The notes below the pieces were generated by a model. It made no database searches. It was not told the DNA's origin and worked only from the letters and a program-made list of their open reading frames with translations. From an uncultured Tateyamaria sp. (lineage in GTDB: Bacteria; Pseudomonadota; Alphaproteobacteria; Rhodobacterales; Rhodobacteraceae): a stretch of DNA of 64,000 bases. The translations under genes and the position numbers were made by a program. Positions 50,933-59,792 of this stretch are shown here, piece by piece. Where the stretch lies: assembly GCF_947504105.1 (NCBI RefSeq), contig NZ_CANNGP010000012.1, positions 33,102 to 97,101 on the forward strand. Direction: 5' to 3'. Every line of letters starts with the position of its first letter. Within the stretch, counting starts at the first letter, position 1.

Positions 50933-51341
50933 AGGTGGACTGGACCAACGAGGTCTCCACCGCTTGGTTTAGTGCGCTGGTCGCGCGCCGCCCTTGTTCA
51001 ACAAGCTGGTTTTTCTTTGATAACTCGTCAGCGACCATCTTTTTACCATTTACCAGGTAGTGTTGTGCCATCAGCGCTTCCTTTTGTGCTAGTATCTGAG
51101 CAAGCTCGATGTTCAGCTGTCTTCGACTGCTTGATAACCACTTAAGCCAAATGATATCGCCGCCGATCGCGCGCAATTCTTCGTCTGATGCAGATTGGCA
51201 GTGCGTTGCATGCGCGAGTTCTTGCAGCCGGGCCAGTTCTGTTCTTAAGGAGACCTCCCTCCTTGTCAGCCTCAATACAGCCTGTTCACTTTGCCGGAAT
51301 TTCAAATCCGCCATATGCTGGAGCTGAGATAGATCCATCAT
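50901..51341 (-). CDS. FliJ-like coiled-coil protein
   Basis: A 146-residue, fully helical, charged protein (MADLKFRQSEQAVLRLTRRE, then VSLRTELARLQELA). It lies immediately after flhB on the same strand, with its start overlapping the flhB stop (TGATG). Size, long alpha-helical heptads and position fit FliJ, the export-apparatus stalk that links FliI to FlhA, but sequence motifs for FliJ are too weak to be certain. GTG at 51344 is an alternative start. The 3' end overlaps the convergent FliL-like gene by 32 nt. Confidence 0.5.
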   Translation of the reverse strand: MMDLSQLQHMADLKFRQSEQAVLRLTRREVSLRTELARLQELAHATHCQSASDEELRAIGGDIIWLKWLSSSRRQLNIELAQILAQKEALMAQHYLVNGKKMVADELSKKNQLVEQGRRATSALNQAVETSLVQSTFSNPGGQSQQ

Positions 51342-52426
51342 CACAATCTGTTACGCATCTGTTCGCGCATCTTGTCCGCAAAGCGTATTGCGGCGGCGAC
51401 GGCCGAATACTGATCTGGATGAACTTCATCACCAATAGATGTCACAGCATGCAGAGTCCGCGCTGTCGGTGGATCACTATGTATCGGAACCTCGTTGTCT
51501 TGTGCAATTTCACGGATGCGAAATGCAATCTCATCAACGCCCTTTGCAACGCATACAGGCGCGGTTCCGCTTTCGCGTGACCATTTCAATACAACGGCGT
51601 AGTGGGTTGGATTTACGATAACAACGTCGGCTTGAGGTACATCTGCCATCATTTGCTGGGTTGCGATGGCCTCTCCTCGTGCACGGCGCTCCCGTTTGAG
51701 ATGTGGATCACCCTCCGAGCTCTTAGTCTCATCCATGATCTCCTTTCTCGACATCCGGTTTTTGCGGATGTGCTCCTGATGTTGCCATACGGCATCGACA
51801 CCTCCCAGTATTGTCGAAATCAGAACGACAATGAATAAAAAAGTGATACACATCTCAGCGAGGAGGGAAGCAACCAAACCGGGCGAGGCGTGCATTACTC
51901 CAACCATTTCCGGAAGCCGTGCTGCCAGAAACACGGTAAGGCACCCTGAATAGAGAATTAGCTTTACAAAACTCTTTCCAAACTCAAAAAAACCACTGCG
52001 CCCAAATTTCTGTTTCGCATTTTGTATCAACGATATTCGTGATAGTTTCGGTTGCAGTTTAGAGGGAGCGATAACAAAGGCGCGTTGGGCTAGCACTGCG
52101 CCCAAAACCGCTATTGCTGGGACGACAAAAAATGGGGCCAATGCTGATGAGGTGTTCCACAGAATACCCCCCATGATTGAGGACGGTCCACCGGTGAATA
52201 GAATATCGGCTAACTCTGCGGGTTGGTCCAACAAAACCTGCATTCCGTCGCCAAAGGACTGAATGCATTGTGCGCCCATTGCCACAAAGACTAGCGTAAG
52301 CCCGCCATAAGCTGCCGCCGTGTGAAGGTCTGTCGACTTCGCCACCTCGCCTTTCTTTCGCGCCTCGAGCAGCTTTTGCGGCGTTGGTTCGAAGGTCTTG
52401 TCGCTGTCCTCTTCTTGGGTAGTCAT
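51341..52426 (-). CDS. flhB: Flagellar export apparatus protein FlhB
   Basis: A 361-residue inner-membrane switch protein. N-terminal EDSDKTFEPTPQKLLEARKK, then GEVAKSTDL is the family start; four transmembrane segments follow. The cytoplasmic domain contains the self-cleavage motif NPTH in DVVIVNPTHYAVVLKW. FlhB cleaves between Asn and Pro and, with FliK, switches export from hook to filament proteins. It overlaps the upstream fliR by 4 nt and the FliJ-like gene by 1 nt. The arrangement flhA-fliR-flhB on one strand is a compact export-gate operon. Confidence 0.95.
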   Translation of the reverse strand: MTTQEEDSDKTFEPTPQKLLEARKKGEVAKSTDLHTAAAYGGLTLVFVAMGAQCIQSFGDGMQVLLDQPAELADILFTGGPSSIMGGILWNTSSALAPFFVVPAIAVLGAVLAQRAFVIAPSKLQPKLSRISLIQNAKQKFGRSGFFEFGKSFVKLILYSGCLTVFLAARLPEMVGVMHASPGLVASLLAEMCITFLFIVVLISTILGGVDAVWQHQEHIRKNRMSRKEIMDETKSSEGDPHLKRERRARGEAIATQQMMADVPQADVVIVNPTHYAVVLKWSRESGTAPVCVAKGVDEIAFRIREIAQDNEVPIHSDPPTARTLHAVTSIGDEVHPDQYSAVAAAIRFADKMREQMRNRL

Positions 52427-53193
52427 CTGGCTACCCCGAATGGAGATATCATAAATTGGTCAAGGGCTGATAGCCAAACGGACAGTATGACCGGTGCCGC
52501 CAGAAACAGCAGAAATAGCCCACCTAAGGTGATGAGCGGCGCTCCGACAAAAGCGACCATAAGCTGTGGCATGGCCTTGTTTATGACACCCAGAGCCAGG
52601 TTGTATAATACTGACATCAAGACAAAGGGCGCGGCTAAGAGGAATGCAAGTTCGAACGCGTGAGCGATTTGTGACAGTCCCCAATCTGCGACATCGCTGC
52701 CCGACAAAAACAATCCCATCGGTAGAAGGACGTAGGAGTGAATGAGCAGTTGAGCTGCTTTCACATGTAGACCTGCCATCAACGCAAGCGCGACCGCGCC
52801 GACGGTAAGCACATATCCCATTGCCGGAAGTGGCTCAATTGCCGCACCGCCCATTATTTGCGACAATGAAGTGGACTGTGCGGCGATTGCGCCCGCAGTC
52901 TGTAGCGCCAACACAAACAGACGGATTCCAAGTCCTACTAGCAGCCCAGAAAGCGTTTCGGTTGCGACCAAAACAGCCAAGCCATCGGTTGAAAACGTGG
53001 GTGGGGTTTGTGGAATCGCAGGGGCCACGATAAATGTGAATGCCAATACAACAACCAGCTTGATACGAGCTGGGACTGATTGTTCACCGAAACCAGGCAG
53101 TAAAACAACAGCGGCCCCTACGCGTAAAAACACTACGAAGCCCAGCCAAAGTTGAGTTTGCACCAGCAAGAGAGCTTCCGCTATTGGGGTCAT
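52423..53193 (-). CDS. fliR: Flagellar export apparatus protein FliR
   Basis: A 256-residue inner-membrane protein with about six hydrophobic segments: FVVFLRVGAAVVLLPGFGEQ, then SVPARIKLVVVLAFTFIVAP near the N-terminus, and FLLAAPFVLMSVLYNLALGV, then INKAMPQLMVAFVGAPLI in the C-terminal half, both FliR hallmarks. It forms the export gate with FliP and FliQ. It overlaps both flhA (upstream) and flhB (downstream) by 4 nt. Confidence 0.94.
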   Translation of the reverse strand: MTPIAEALLLVQTQLWLGFVVFLRVGAAVVLLPGFGEQSVPARIKLVVVLAFTFIVAPAIPQTPPTFSTDGLAVLVATETLSGLLVGLGIRLFVLALQTAGAIAAQSTSLSQIMGGAAIEPLPAMGYVLTVGAVALALMAGLHVKAAQLLIHSYVLLPMGLFLSGSDVADWGLSQIAHAFELAFLLAAPFVLMSVLYNLALGVINKAMPQLMVAFVGAPLITLGGLFLLFLAAPVILSVWLSALDQFMISPFGVAR

Positions 53194-55286
53194 GCTGCAA
53201 CGACACCTACCAAGGCAGGCCGTGCGTCTACACCTATTTCCTCGAAAGACAAAACCGGATTGTTGATGCCTTTGGCCCGCATCATCGTCTTCAAGAAACG
53301 ACGTCGACGCGTGTTTGTCACAACCGCAGGGAAAATTCCTTGATCGACGGCATCTTGCAGTTTTTCAGATACATTTTCTGCCAATCGATTGAATAGATCA
53401 GGCGGTAACGCAATATCGAGCCCTCGGTCAGCATCCACCTGATAGCTGGCAAAAGTGTCTTCCCATTCTGGTGCCAGTTGAACCAGCGGGAGCGTTCCAT
53501 CATTCCGCCGAATGCCGGAGATAATCTGAAAGCCCAGACGCTGACGAACGTGTTCGCAGATTGCCTCGGGTTGCGCGTTCAGCGCGCGTGCTTCAGTCAC
53601 AGCCTCCAGAATAAGCGGTAGGTTTCGGATTGACACTTGTTCGTCCAAGAGCAGACGAAGGACAGCATGCAAGATATCCATCGGAACCTTGTCGGGAATC
53701 AGAGCGTCCAACATTTTGCGATTGGCTTCAGCCCTGATTGGATCTGAAACAGTCTTCATCTCCTCCAGTAGGCGCCGCATCGATTTCAACGTCAGCAAAC
53801 GGCTGAAGTTGCGTTTGACGACTTCAAGAAGATGTGTAGCTAGAATCTCTGTCGGTGTGACTAGAGTAACACCGGCCATTGCAGCGACTTCCTGATCATT
53901 GGTGGCGATCCAGCGCGCTGGAGCGCCATAAACCGGTTCTGTCGTGTCTTCGCCGTCAGGAAGACTACCGGTTGTTTCCGGCGCAAGCGCGAGGATTTCG
54001 GTCGGTTTGATCGTGCCTCTTGCCTGTTCGACACCCTGAATTCTGAGGATGTATCCGCCAGTTGACAAACCAGCGTTGTCGGTCAACCGGATTTCTGGGA
54101 GTATAACCCCAAACACCGTTGCAACGTGGACTCTCATGTTCGCGATACGAGCATCCAATCCAGTACCTGGGTCAAGTACCATGTTAACTAGGTCTGGGGC
54201 GAATTCGACGTGAATGTCGTCCAATTCCAGTACGTCTCCAAGAGACTTTTCTGGAATTGTTTCTATAGGCTCTTCGGACTTCGGCAGAGTTCCACTCGCA
54301 TTAGCTGTATTGCGTTTGACCAGAAAAGCAGCGGTTGCCAAGGCGAAAGCGCCCGCCATGAACGGAATAAGTGGCAAACCTGGTACGAGACCGAAGAGGG
54401 CCATTAAAACGGCGACCGTTGTGAGCGCTGCAGGATGGCGCCCCAGCTGTCCAAAAACAGCCATGTCTGTCGCACCTTTTGCACCTCCCCTCGCCAACAA
54501 AAGAGCTGAAGCAATCGAAATCACAACTGCTGGGATTTGTGAGACCAAACCGTCGCCAACAGTTAAAATAGCGTATGTTTCAAAGGCATTGCCAATCGCC
54601 ATCCCATGGACGACGACCCCCATTACCAGGCCGGCAACGAGGTTGAGTAGTGTAATTAATAACCCAGCGACGGCATCTCCTTTGACAAATTTTGATGCAC
54701 CATCCAGCGATCCGAAAAAGGTGGTTTCGGCTTGTTCACGCTCTCGTCGCGCCTTTGCCTCATTGTGGTCGATGGCGCCTGCAGACATGTCACTGTCGAT
54801 GGCAAGCTGCTTGCCCGGCATGCCATCCAGCGCAAAGCGTGCGCCTACTTCTGCCATGCGAGTTGCGCCTTTTGTGATGACCATAAAGTTGACGATCAAC
54901 AAAACGCAAAAGACAACTAGCCCAAGAAAAACACTACCGCCCATTATGAACTGAGCAAATCCTTCAATAACATCTCCAGCGGCATCTGTGCCGGCGTGCC
55001 CTTGTCCAATAATCAGTTTGGTTGAAGAGACGTTCAAAGATAGTCGAAGCATCAATGATGCGAGCAGGATTGTAGGGAACGATGAAAAGTCCAAGGGGCG
55101 CTCAATAAAGAGCGTAATCGTGAAGATCAGAATGGCTAGCGCGAAGGACGCAGCTAACCCGATGTCTAAGATCCAGGCAGGTATGGGCAAGATCATCATG
55201 ACGATGATAGCCATCAAAGCAACGGCCAACAAAACCGTTGGGCTGAAGACTGTAGTTCCTGAAATTTTCATCGAATTAAGTACCAC
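53190..55286 (-). CDS. flhA: Flagellar export apparatus protein FlhA
   Basis: A 698-residue export-gate protein. Residues 1 to about 330 contain seven or eight transmembrane helices with the FHIPEP-type signatures (MLRLSLNVSSTKLIIGQGHA; AEVGARFALDGMPGKQLAID; the charged ARREREQAETTFFGSLDGAS). The cytoplasmic domain contains DDIHVEFAPDLVNMVLDPGT and TPTEILATHLLEVVKRNFSR. It receives export substrates and chaperones. The start is GTG at 55286, placed 1 nt after the stop of the small upstream gene; ATG at 55271 is a possible alternative and would begin MKISGTTVFSPTV. Confidence 0.95.
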   Translation of the reverse strand: MVLNSMKISGTTVFSPTVLLAVALMAIIVMMILPIPAWILDIGLAASFALAILIFTITLFIERPLDFSSFPTILLASLMLRLSLNVSSTKLIIGQGHAGTDAAGDVIEGFAQFIMGGSVFLGLVVFCVLLIVNFMVITKGATRMAEVGARFALDGMPGKQLAIDSDMSAGAIDHNEAKARREREQAETTFFGSLDGASKFVKGDAVAGLLITLLNLVAGLVMGVVVHGMAIGNAFETYAILTVGDGLVSQIPAVVISIASALLLARGGAKGATDMAVFGQLGRHPAALTTVAVLMALFGLVPGLPLIPFMAGAFALATAAFLVKRNTANASGTLPKSEEPIETIPEKSLGDVLELDDIHVEFAPDLVNMVLDPGTGLDARIANMRVHVATVFGVILPEIRLTDNAGLSTGGYILRIQGVEQARGTIKPTEILALAPETTGSLPDGEDTTEPVYGAPARWIATNDQEVAAMAGVTLVTPTEILATHLLEVVKRNFSRLLTLKSMRRLLEEMKTVSDPIRAEANRKMLDALIPDKVPMDILHAVLRLLLDEQVSIRNLPLILEAVTEARALNAQPEAICEHVRQRLGFQIISGIRRNDGTLPLVQLAPEWEDTFASYQVDADRGLDIALPPDLFNRLAENVSEKLQDAVDQGIFPAVVTNTRRRRFLKTMMRAKGINNPVLSFEEIGVDARPALVGVVAA

Positions 55287-55287
55287 A

Positions 55288-55506
55288 TTATTCTTGGAGC
55301 CTTAACTCGACGACCATCTTTGCGAGTTGAATTGAGTTTAGGCTTGCATTTGCAGGATTATTCGAAGCTCTCAATCCAAGTGGATCGATTTCTTTCCAAT
55401 ATCCAACGGCTAACGAAGGGTTTCCAAGTTCCTCGATTTCAAATTGACCGAAAATCTCAGGTGATTTATTTTTTTTCGAATATAGCGGTGCTGTCGTTTG
55501 AGTCAT
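55288..55506 (-). CDS. Small protein of unknown function upstream of flhA
   Basis: A 72-residue protein, MTQTTAPLYSKKNKSPEIFG, then QFEIEELGNPSLAVGYWKEI and a helical C-terminal ANASLNSIQLAKMVVELRLQ. I do not recognise it. It has no signal peptide or membrane helix. Its stop lies 1 nt before the flhA GTG, so it is probably translationally coupled to flhA. GGGG precedes the ATG by about 6 nt; a TTG at 55518 would add four residues. It may be a small export-apparatus or regulatory component, or a leader peptide for flhA. Confidence 0.55.
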   Translation of the reverse strand: MTQTTAPLYSKKNKSPEIFGQFEIEELGNPSLAVGYWKEIDPLGLRASNNPANASLNSIQLAKMVVELRLQE

Positions 55507-55589
55507 AGCTTGCCCCAATCACTTCAGTGATACTAGCCATGCTAGCGCAGTCTTCGTTTATTTCTGGTAACCAAGCCTAGCCCAACGTG

Positions 55590-57869
55590 TCAATCTGCTT
55601 GGGTGTCTACAAAACGGTTTGCGGCTAACAGTTTTTTTATCACTTCGCGCGCTTTCTTACTCTCTTCCAATGCGCCATTTGTACGCTGCAACATGTCAAT
55701 CGGGTCGGGTGAGCTTTCCAACGTAGTTGAAGCAACCAATGCTACTGGTCCAAGTACCGGTTCACTTGGGTCGAGTAACGATTGCCAGTTTCGCGAAAGC
55801 CATGCGGATTGCCTGCGCCCATAGTCGTCGTCCAATTCTAGGAATAGGTCATGCGCAATGTTATGATCTCCGGCTTCGGCACTTGCCTGTGCCCGTAAAT
55901 TATTTGTAAAATTACCCGTTGTATTGGCTAAATACGCAATTGCTTCATGTGGCTGAGACATTCCCAAAGCAATACGTGCGCGCAATATTCTATTTTTCTG
56001 CGTGTTTGGAATGTCTAGCCTTGTAGACATCAGTTCTTCGGCCTCCCCAAAAAAACCTAGGTCTGTTAGACGTTGAGCGAGTGCCTCGGTTGCTTCTGCG
56101 GATATGCTATCTGGCTTCTCAATCATTACAATGAAGGCGTGTTCCAAAAATGTAGTGTCGTCTGCATCTTCGGCTAGAAGAGAAATTAGAGCCGAATGAA
56201 GCGCATCTGTTTCTGAAATACCGTCACTGGGTTGGATGTACTTCAACGCGGCGAACGCTTTATCAAACTGATCGGATTTTGCTAATGCCAGAACGTGCGT
56301 GCGTCGCAACTCTTTTCCAAGGGGATCACCGCGCATTTCGACTGCGTATGCCTTAACCAGTGTTGCAACATCTTCTTTAATTTCAAGTCCGGCATCTAGG
56401 TGAGTGTCCACATATCGAATTAGGGCTTCGGCAGATTGCTGGTCATTTGACGCAACAATCTCTCCCAGCCTGCTTTGCGCCGCCGTAACTTCACCTTGGG
56501 CTAAATCGATATCTGCTCTGGCCAGCTCCGCCGCACCGATTAATGGTTCTGCTGTGCGTTCCAGTCCGCGCAGTGCTGCGGCCGCAGCGCCCTTATCGCC
56601 GTAAGCAAGTAGCTTTTTGCTAAGAGCTGGTGCGAGGAAACTACGCAAATGAATCGGTAGGCCGCTTAGAGTACGTATTGCGGCATCGCTGTTGATTGAT
56701 GCGGATGGCTCCAAATGCTGTGCTGAAAGAATTGCCCAAAGTGCAACATCCGAGTCGCAGTCAACGAAGTTCTCTAGATAGTTCTCAGTCAATGCATATC
56801 CAAACTCCATGACGTCGGCAATATCGATTAACGCCTTGTTCGCGGGCGTCAAATCGTCCATCATCAACAACACTTGTTTTGCTTCGGCGCCGAAGCCGAA
56901 GTAGAGGTATATGCGTGCCAACTCGATGGCATTCGTACTGTTCATTTTGTCGAACTCGGAAAACAACTCGCGCCGCAGCATTGCTATGGAAGCCGCAAAG
57001 TCGGTTGCAGTCCCCCAATCTTGGAGACGTACATCTTTGGGATCGATACAACGGATACCGAGTATTGTGGATGCATTTTTGTTTTCCGATGTGATGCCTG
57101 GTACATCACCGCTAGTCGTTATGCGCAAGTTGCCACTTAACGGCTCAGTTTGCTCCGCTTCTTCAGTCGAAGGCAAAGATGAATCGAAGATGCTTGTGTC
57201 GATTTGAGTACGTTGTGGTTGCAACGGAATGGTTGTATGCAAGCTGCTCGGGCGTAGAACGCCTATTGTTGCGGCAAAGCCTATTCTGTTAGCGAGCTTT
57301 TCCTGGGCTTTTTGCAAACTGTACACTTCAGTGTGCTGAGATGCTTCTCCGGCCAAGAGGGATGATGGCTGTTCGGATACAGTAGTATCTAAGATGGAAT
57401 GCAGGTCGCTAGCCAGTGGCTCTTCTTTGGGTTTTTTGTATGTAAATTGTAGTCGTGTCGAACCTAAAGATTGCAAAGCGGATCGCTCAATTCTCGGTTG
57501 ATTTTCAATTGAATCGTTGGTGAGTTCGCTGATATCAATAACTAGCATTGTTCCGGACTGAAAAATGTTTGCGTTACATTTACATCCATATTTGACGCTT
57601 AGAGACGTGGAATTAGCGGTAATCGCGCTAACGTAGGTTCGATCAATACGGTTAAATACGCGAGACGTGTCAAAACCATCACCATGGTTTTCCATCGTAA
57701 CGGTAGTACCAGAGGTATTTTGGTCGAGGGTCCATTTCTTGCTTTTTGGAATATCAAGAACAATTCTTACAAAATTTTCATGTGCGCCTGAGCGAACAGG
57801 AATTTCCGCACCGTGTACAACTCCCGCCATCAACATAAACGCTACAAATAGTCTAAAGGTTAAAATCAT
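55590..57869 (-). CDS. Large exported AMIN-like/helical-repeat protein coupled to motA
   Basis: A 759-residue protein I cannot assign to a named family. Residues 1-20 form a signal peptide (LTFRLFVAFMLMAGVVHGAE). Residues about 21-115 are beta-rich and AMIN-like (IPVRSGAHENFVRIVLDIPK; SGTMLVIDIS at the end). A Ser/Thr/Gln-rich linker runs to about 290. From about 290 to 700 the chain is helical with TPR/SEL-like pairs (FGFGAEAKQVLLMMDDLTPA; LRGLERTAEPLIGAAELARA; LTDLGFFGEAEELMSTRLDI). The ATG overlaps the motA stop (ATGA). The position after motA and the periplasmic destination suggest a stator or basal-body partner. Sinorhizobium MotC is a functional analogy only. Confidence 0.7.
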   Translation of the reverse strand: MILTFRLFVAFMLMAGVVHGAEIPVRSGAHENFVRIVLDIPKSKKWTLDQNTSGTTVTMENHGDGFDTSRVFNRIDRTYVSAITANSTSLSVKYGCKCNANIFQSGTMLVIDISELTNDSIENQPRIERSALQSLGSTRLQFTYKKPKEEPLASDLHSILDTTVSEQPSSLLAGEASQHTEVYSLQKAQEKLANRIGFAATIGVLRPSSLHTTIPLQPQRTQIDTSIFDSSLPSTEEAEQTEPLSGNLRITTSGDVPGITSENKNASTILGIRCIDPKDVRLQDWGTATDFAASIAMLRRELFSEFDKMNSTNAIELARIYLYFGFGAEAKQVLLMMDDLTPANKALIDIADVMEFGYALTENYLENFVDCDSDVALWAILSAQHLEPSASINSDAAIRTLSGLPIHLRSFLAPALSKKLLAYGDKGAAAAALRGLERTAEPLIGAAELARADIDLAQGEVTAAQSRLGEIVASNDQQSAEALIRYVDTHLDAGLEIKEDVATLVKAYAVEMRGDPLGKELRRTHVLALAKSDQFDKAFAALKYIQPSDGISETDALHSALISLLAEDADDTTFLEHAFIVMIEKPDSISAEATEALAQRLTDLGFFGEAEELMSTRLDIPNTQKNRILRARIALGMSQPHEAIAYLANTTGNFTNNLRAQASAEAGDHNIAHDLFLELDDDYGRRQSAWLSRNWQSLLDPSEPVLGPVALVASTTLESSPDPIDMLQRTNGALEESKKAREVIKKLLAANRFVDTQAD

Positions 57870-58735
57870 GCTGCGTTCTGTTTTACAGATTTCAGAGCTT
57901 CTTCCAAATCGGAAAATGAGGGGCGGCAATGTGACGGCGTGTTTTGGCGCCCGACCTCAATACAGATGTTGGTTGCGTGGTTGTGCAAATTGGCCACGAG
58001 TACCTCGCGGATCAGTTGGTAGAAATGACCATCTTCTTCGACAACCGCTTTCACCTTTGCTGCAAAGGGGCCGACCAGACCATATGCGAGGAAAACACCC
58101 AGGAATGTACCAACAAGTGCCCCGCCGATGAGTTTACCAAGGATTTCCGGCGGTTGGTCAATTGACGCCATTGTTTTGATTACCCCAAGAACAGCCGCAA
58201 CAATTCCGAGGGCCGGCAGACCATCCGCGACTGTTTGCAAAGCGTGGCTGGAATGAAGCGCATGGTGCATATTTGTCTCCATACGCTTTTCAAGGACTTC
58301 TTCGACCTGGTGGGGGTCATCATAGTTCATTGATGCTGAGCGCATCGTATCGCATATGAGCGCCGTCGCTTCCCGATCCGCCACTATCTTGGGGTAACGG
58401 GAGAAGATTGGGGAACTCTCTGGATCTTCGATGTGTTCTTCGATTGCGACCGGGTTTTGGCGGGCAAGTCTGATCAGTTCGAACAGTAGACAAAGCAAAT
58501 CCTTGTAGTCCTCGTGTGCCCATTTTGGGCCCTTGAACACTTTTCCAAGATCTTTGACTGTGTGTTTGATTTCGGCCATTGAATTGCTAATGAGAAACGC
58601 GCCCACTGCGGCGCCAAGAATCATTGTCATCTCGAACGGCAAAGACTTGAGAATAATCCCCATCTTCCCACCGGCGGCCAAGTAACCGCCAAACACCATC
58701 ACGAAAATGGTTACTATGCCGATAATCCCGATCAC
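57866..58735 (-). CDS. motA: Flagellar motor stator protein MotA
   Basis: A 289-residue inner-membrane ion-channel subunit. Four hydrophobic helices: IGIVTIFVMVFGGYLAAGG (with the MotA-typical GG), LPFEMTMILGAAVGAFLISN, DGLPALGIVAAVLGVIKTMA and LIGGALVGTFLGVFLAYGLV, then GPFAAK with the conserved Gly-Pro. The cytoplasmic loop carries the charged residues that push on FliG. Its partner motB is not next to it and not in the window, which is unusual among bacteria but seen in alphaproteobacteria. It is the first gene of a two-gene unit with the large exported protein. Confidence 0.94.
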   Translation of the reverse strand: MIGIIGIVTIFVMVFGGYLAAGGKMGIILKSLPFEMTMILGAAVGAFLISNSMAEIKHTVKDLGKVFKGPKWAHEDYKDLLCLLFELIRLARQNPVAIEEHIEDPESSPIFSRYPKIVADREATALICDTMRSASMNYDDPHQVEEVLEKRMETNMHHALHSSHALQTVADGLPALGIVAAVLGVIKTMASIDQPPEILGKLIGGALVGTFLGVFLAYGLVGPFAAKVKAVVEEDGHFYQLIREVLVANLHNHATNICIEVGRQNTPSHCRPSFSDLEEALKSVKQNAA

Positions 58736-58802
58736 GTTACAATTCCCTCAATCCGTTCGACCGCAGAATTGCAGACAGCGGTTAATAAAGCCTCACGTAG
58801 TG

Positions 58803-59405
58803 TCAGTTTTTGGGGGCGCGTGCGTTCCGCCCGGCGAGGATTGCACTAATGGAGTAAGCAGACTGCGGCTTCAGCCCAGCCATGATTTTTGCGGCAGCCT
58901 CGGGTCGCATGCGACCGAGAAACCCTGCAGCAAAGGCAGGTTCCATTGCCTCAAACAGTGCGGAAGCATCTTTTGGCTTCATGTTTTCATAAACCATAGT
59001 CAGCTTTGATAGATCGTCTTCTGCAGCAGTTTGTGCGATGGATAAGGTTTGTCTCAACCGCTGTTCGGCACCTTCCAATGCGGTAAGGCGTCGCTCGATT
59101 TCCAGTTGTGCGACATCTAGCGCTTTGGAGCGTGCAGCAAGTTCACCTTCGCGCTCACTCACTTTATTTTCACGTGCCAGCAATGCATCGAGCAGCGGTT
59201 TGACGTCCGGTTTGTGTCCGAAGTTAGGTTCTGGTTTTTCGGGATTTGCGCTTAATGGGAGAGAAAAGCCACCGGCTAAATCCACCTCGGCCAGCGCGGA
59301 ATTGGCACTGATGCCGACACGTATCACAGCCGATCCGGCAAGCAATGCGACCAAGAATGCGATTGAACCACGATTGGAGAAAAAAGATTTCCCTTTGGCT
59401 TTCAT
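58803..59405 (-). CDS. MotE-like flagellar protein
   Basis: A 200-residue protein with one N-terminal hydrophobic segment (GSIAFLVALLAGSAVIRVGI) and then a coiled coil (LLARENKVSEREGELAARSK, QLEIERRLTALEGAEQRLRQ). The C-terminal domain resembles the MgtE N-terminal/MotE fold (LTMVYENMKPKDASALFEAM, then EPAFAAGFLGRMRPEAAAKI). In Sinorhizobium MotE is a periplasmic chaperone of MotC. The ATGA overlap with the upstream coiled-coil gene (59402) and the closeness to motA place it in the motor unit. Orientation of the C-terminal domain should be periplasmic. Confidence 0.8.
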   Translation of the reverse strand: MKAKGKSFFSNRGSIAFLVALLAGSAVIRVGISANSALAEVDLAGGFSLPLSANPEKPEPNFGHKPDVKPLLDALLARENKVSEREGELAARSKALDVAQLEIERRLTALEGAEQRLRQTLSIAQTAAEDDLSKLTMVYENMKPKDASALFEAMEPAFAAGFLGRMRPEAAAKIMAGLKPQSAYSISAILAGRNARAPKN

Positions 59406-59782
59406 TTTCTACCTCCCGCAGTTCGACGTGTGAAAATTGGTTCGCTCGTCTCGTTCAGTTCGGGCGGAGCAGGTGGTACCGCCTCAGGTTTCTGCGTTCC
59501 TGGCACGTCATGTAGTGCGGCCATCTGCAATTCGAGCCTACGAGCAATTTCTGCGGCACGCTGCGTAGTATCGCTTAGAGCCTCAGCGGATTCTGCAGCG
59601 GTTTTTTGTGCTGCCTCCAATGTCTTGGTCAAATCTTCGACTTGTGAAGAAAGGACGGCGACTGCACCGCCAACGCCCTTTTCTAGGCTATTGAACCGCT
59701 TGAGCCGACGTCCCAGAACAAAACAGTAAAACCCAGCGCCCAAAGCGCCGGCGACCAAAAAGATATCAGCTACAAGGTCCAT
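59402..59782 (-). CDS. Single-pass membrane coiled-coil protein of unknown function
   Basis: A 126-residue protein with one N-terminal hydrophobic helix (ADIFLVAGALGAGFYCFVLG), a basic segment (RRLKRF), then an alanine-rich helix suited to a coiled coil (VAVLSSQVEDLTKTLEAAQK, AESAEALSDTTQRAAEIARR) and a proline-rich tail. The positive residues after the helix put the coiled coil in the cytoplasm. It sits between the second fliL and motE, overlapping motE by 4 nt and 10 nt after fliL, so it is likely part of the motor-associated unit. I do not recognise a named family. Confidence 0.65.
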   Translation of the reverse strand: MDLVADIFLVAGALGAGFYCFVLGRRLKRFNSLEKGVGGAVAVLSSQVEDLTKTLEAAQKTAAESAEALSDTTQRAAEIARRLELQMAALHDVPGTQKPEAVPPAPPELNETSEPIFTRRTAGGRK

Positions 59783-59792
59783 TTATTCACCA

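Noticed and set aside
59402..59782. MotF of Rhodobacter sphaeroides
   Set aside because: MotF belongs to the R. sphaeroides fla1 system of gammaproteobacterial type; this cluster is of alphaproteobacterial type and I see no specific sequence match.
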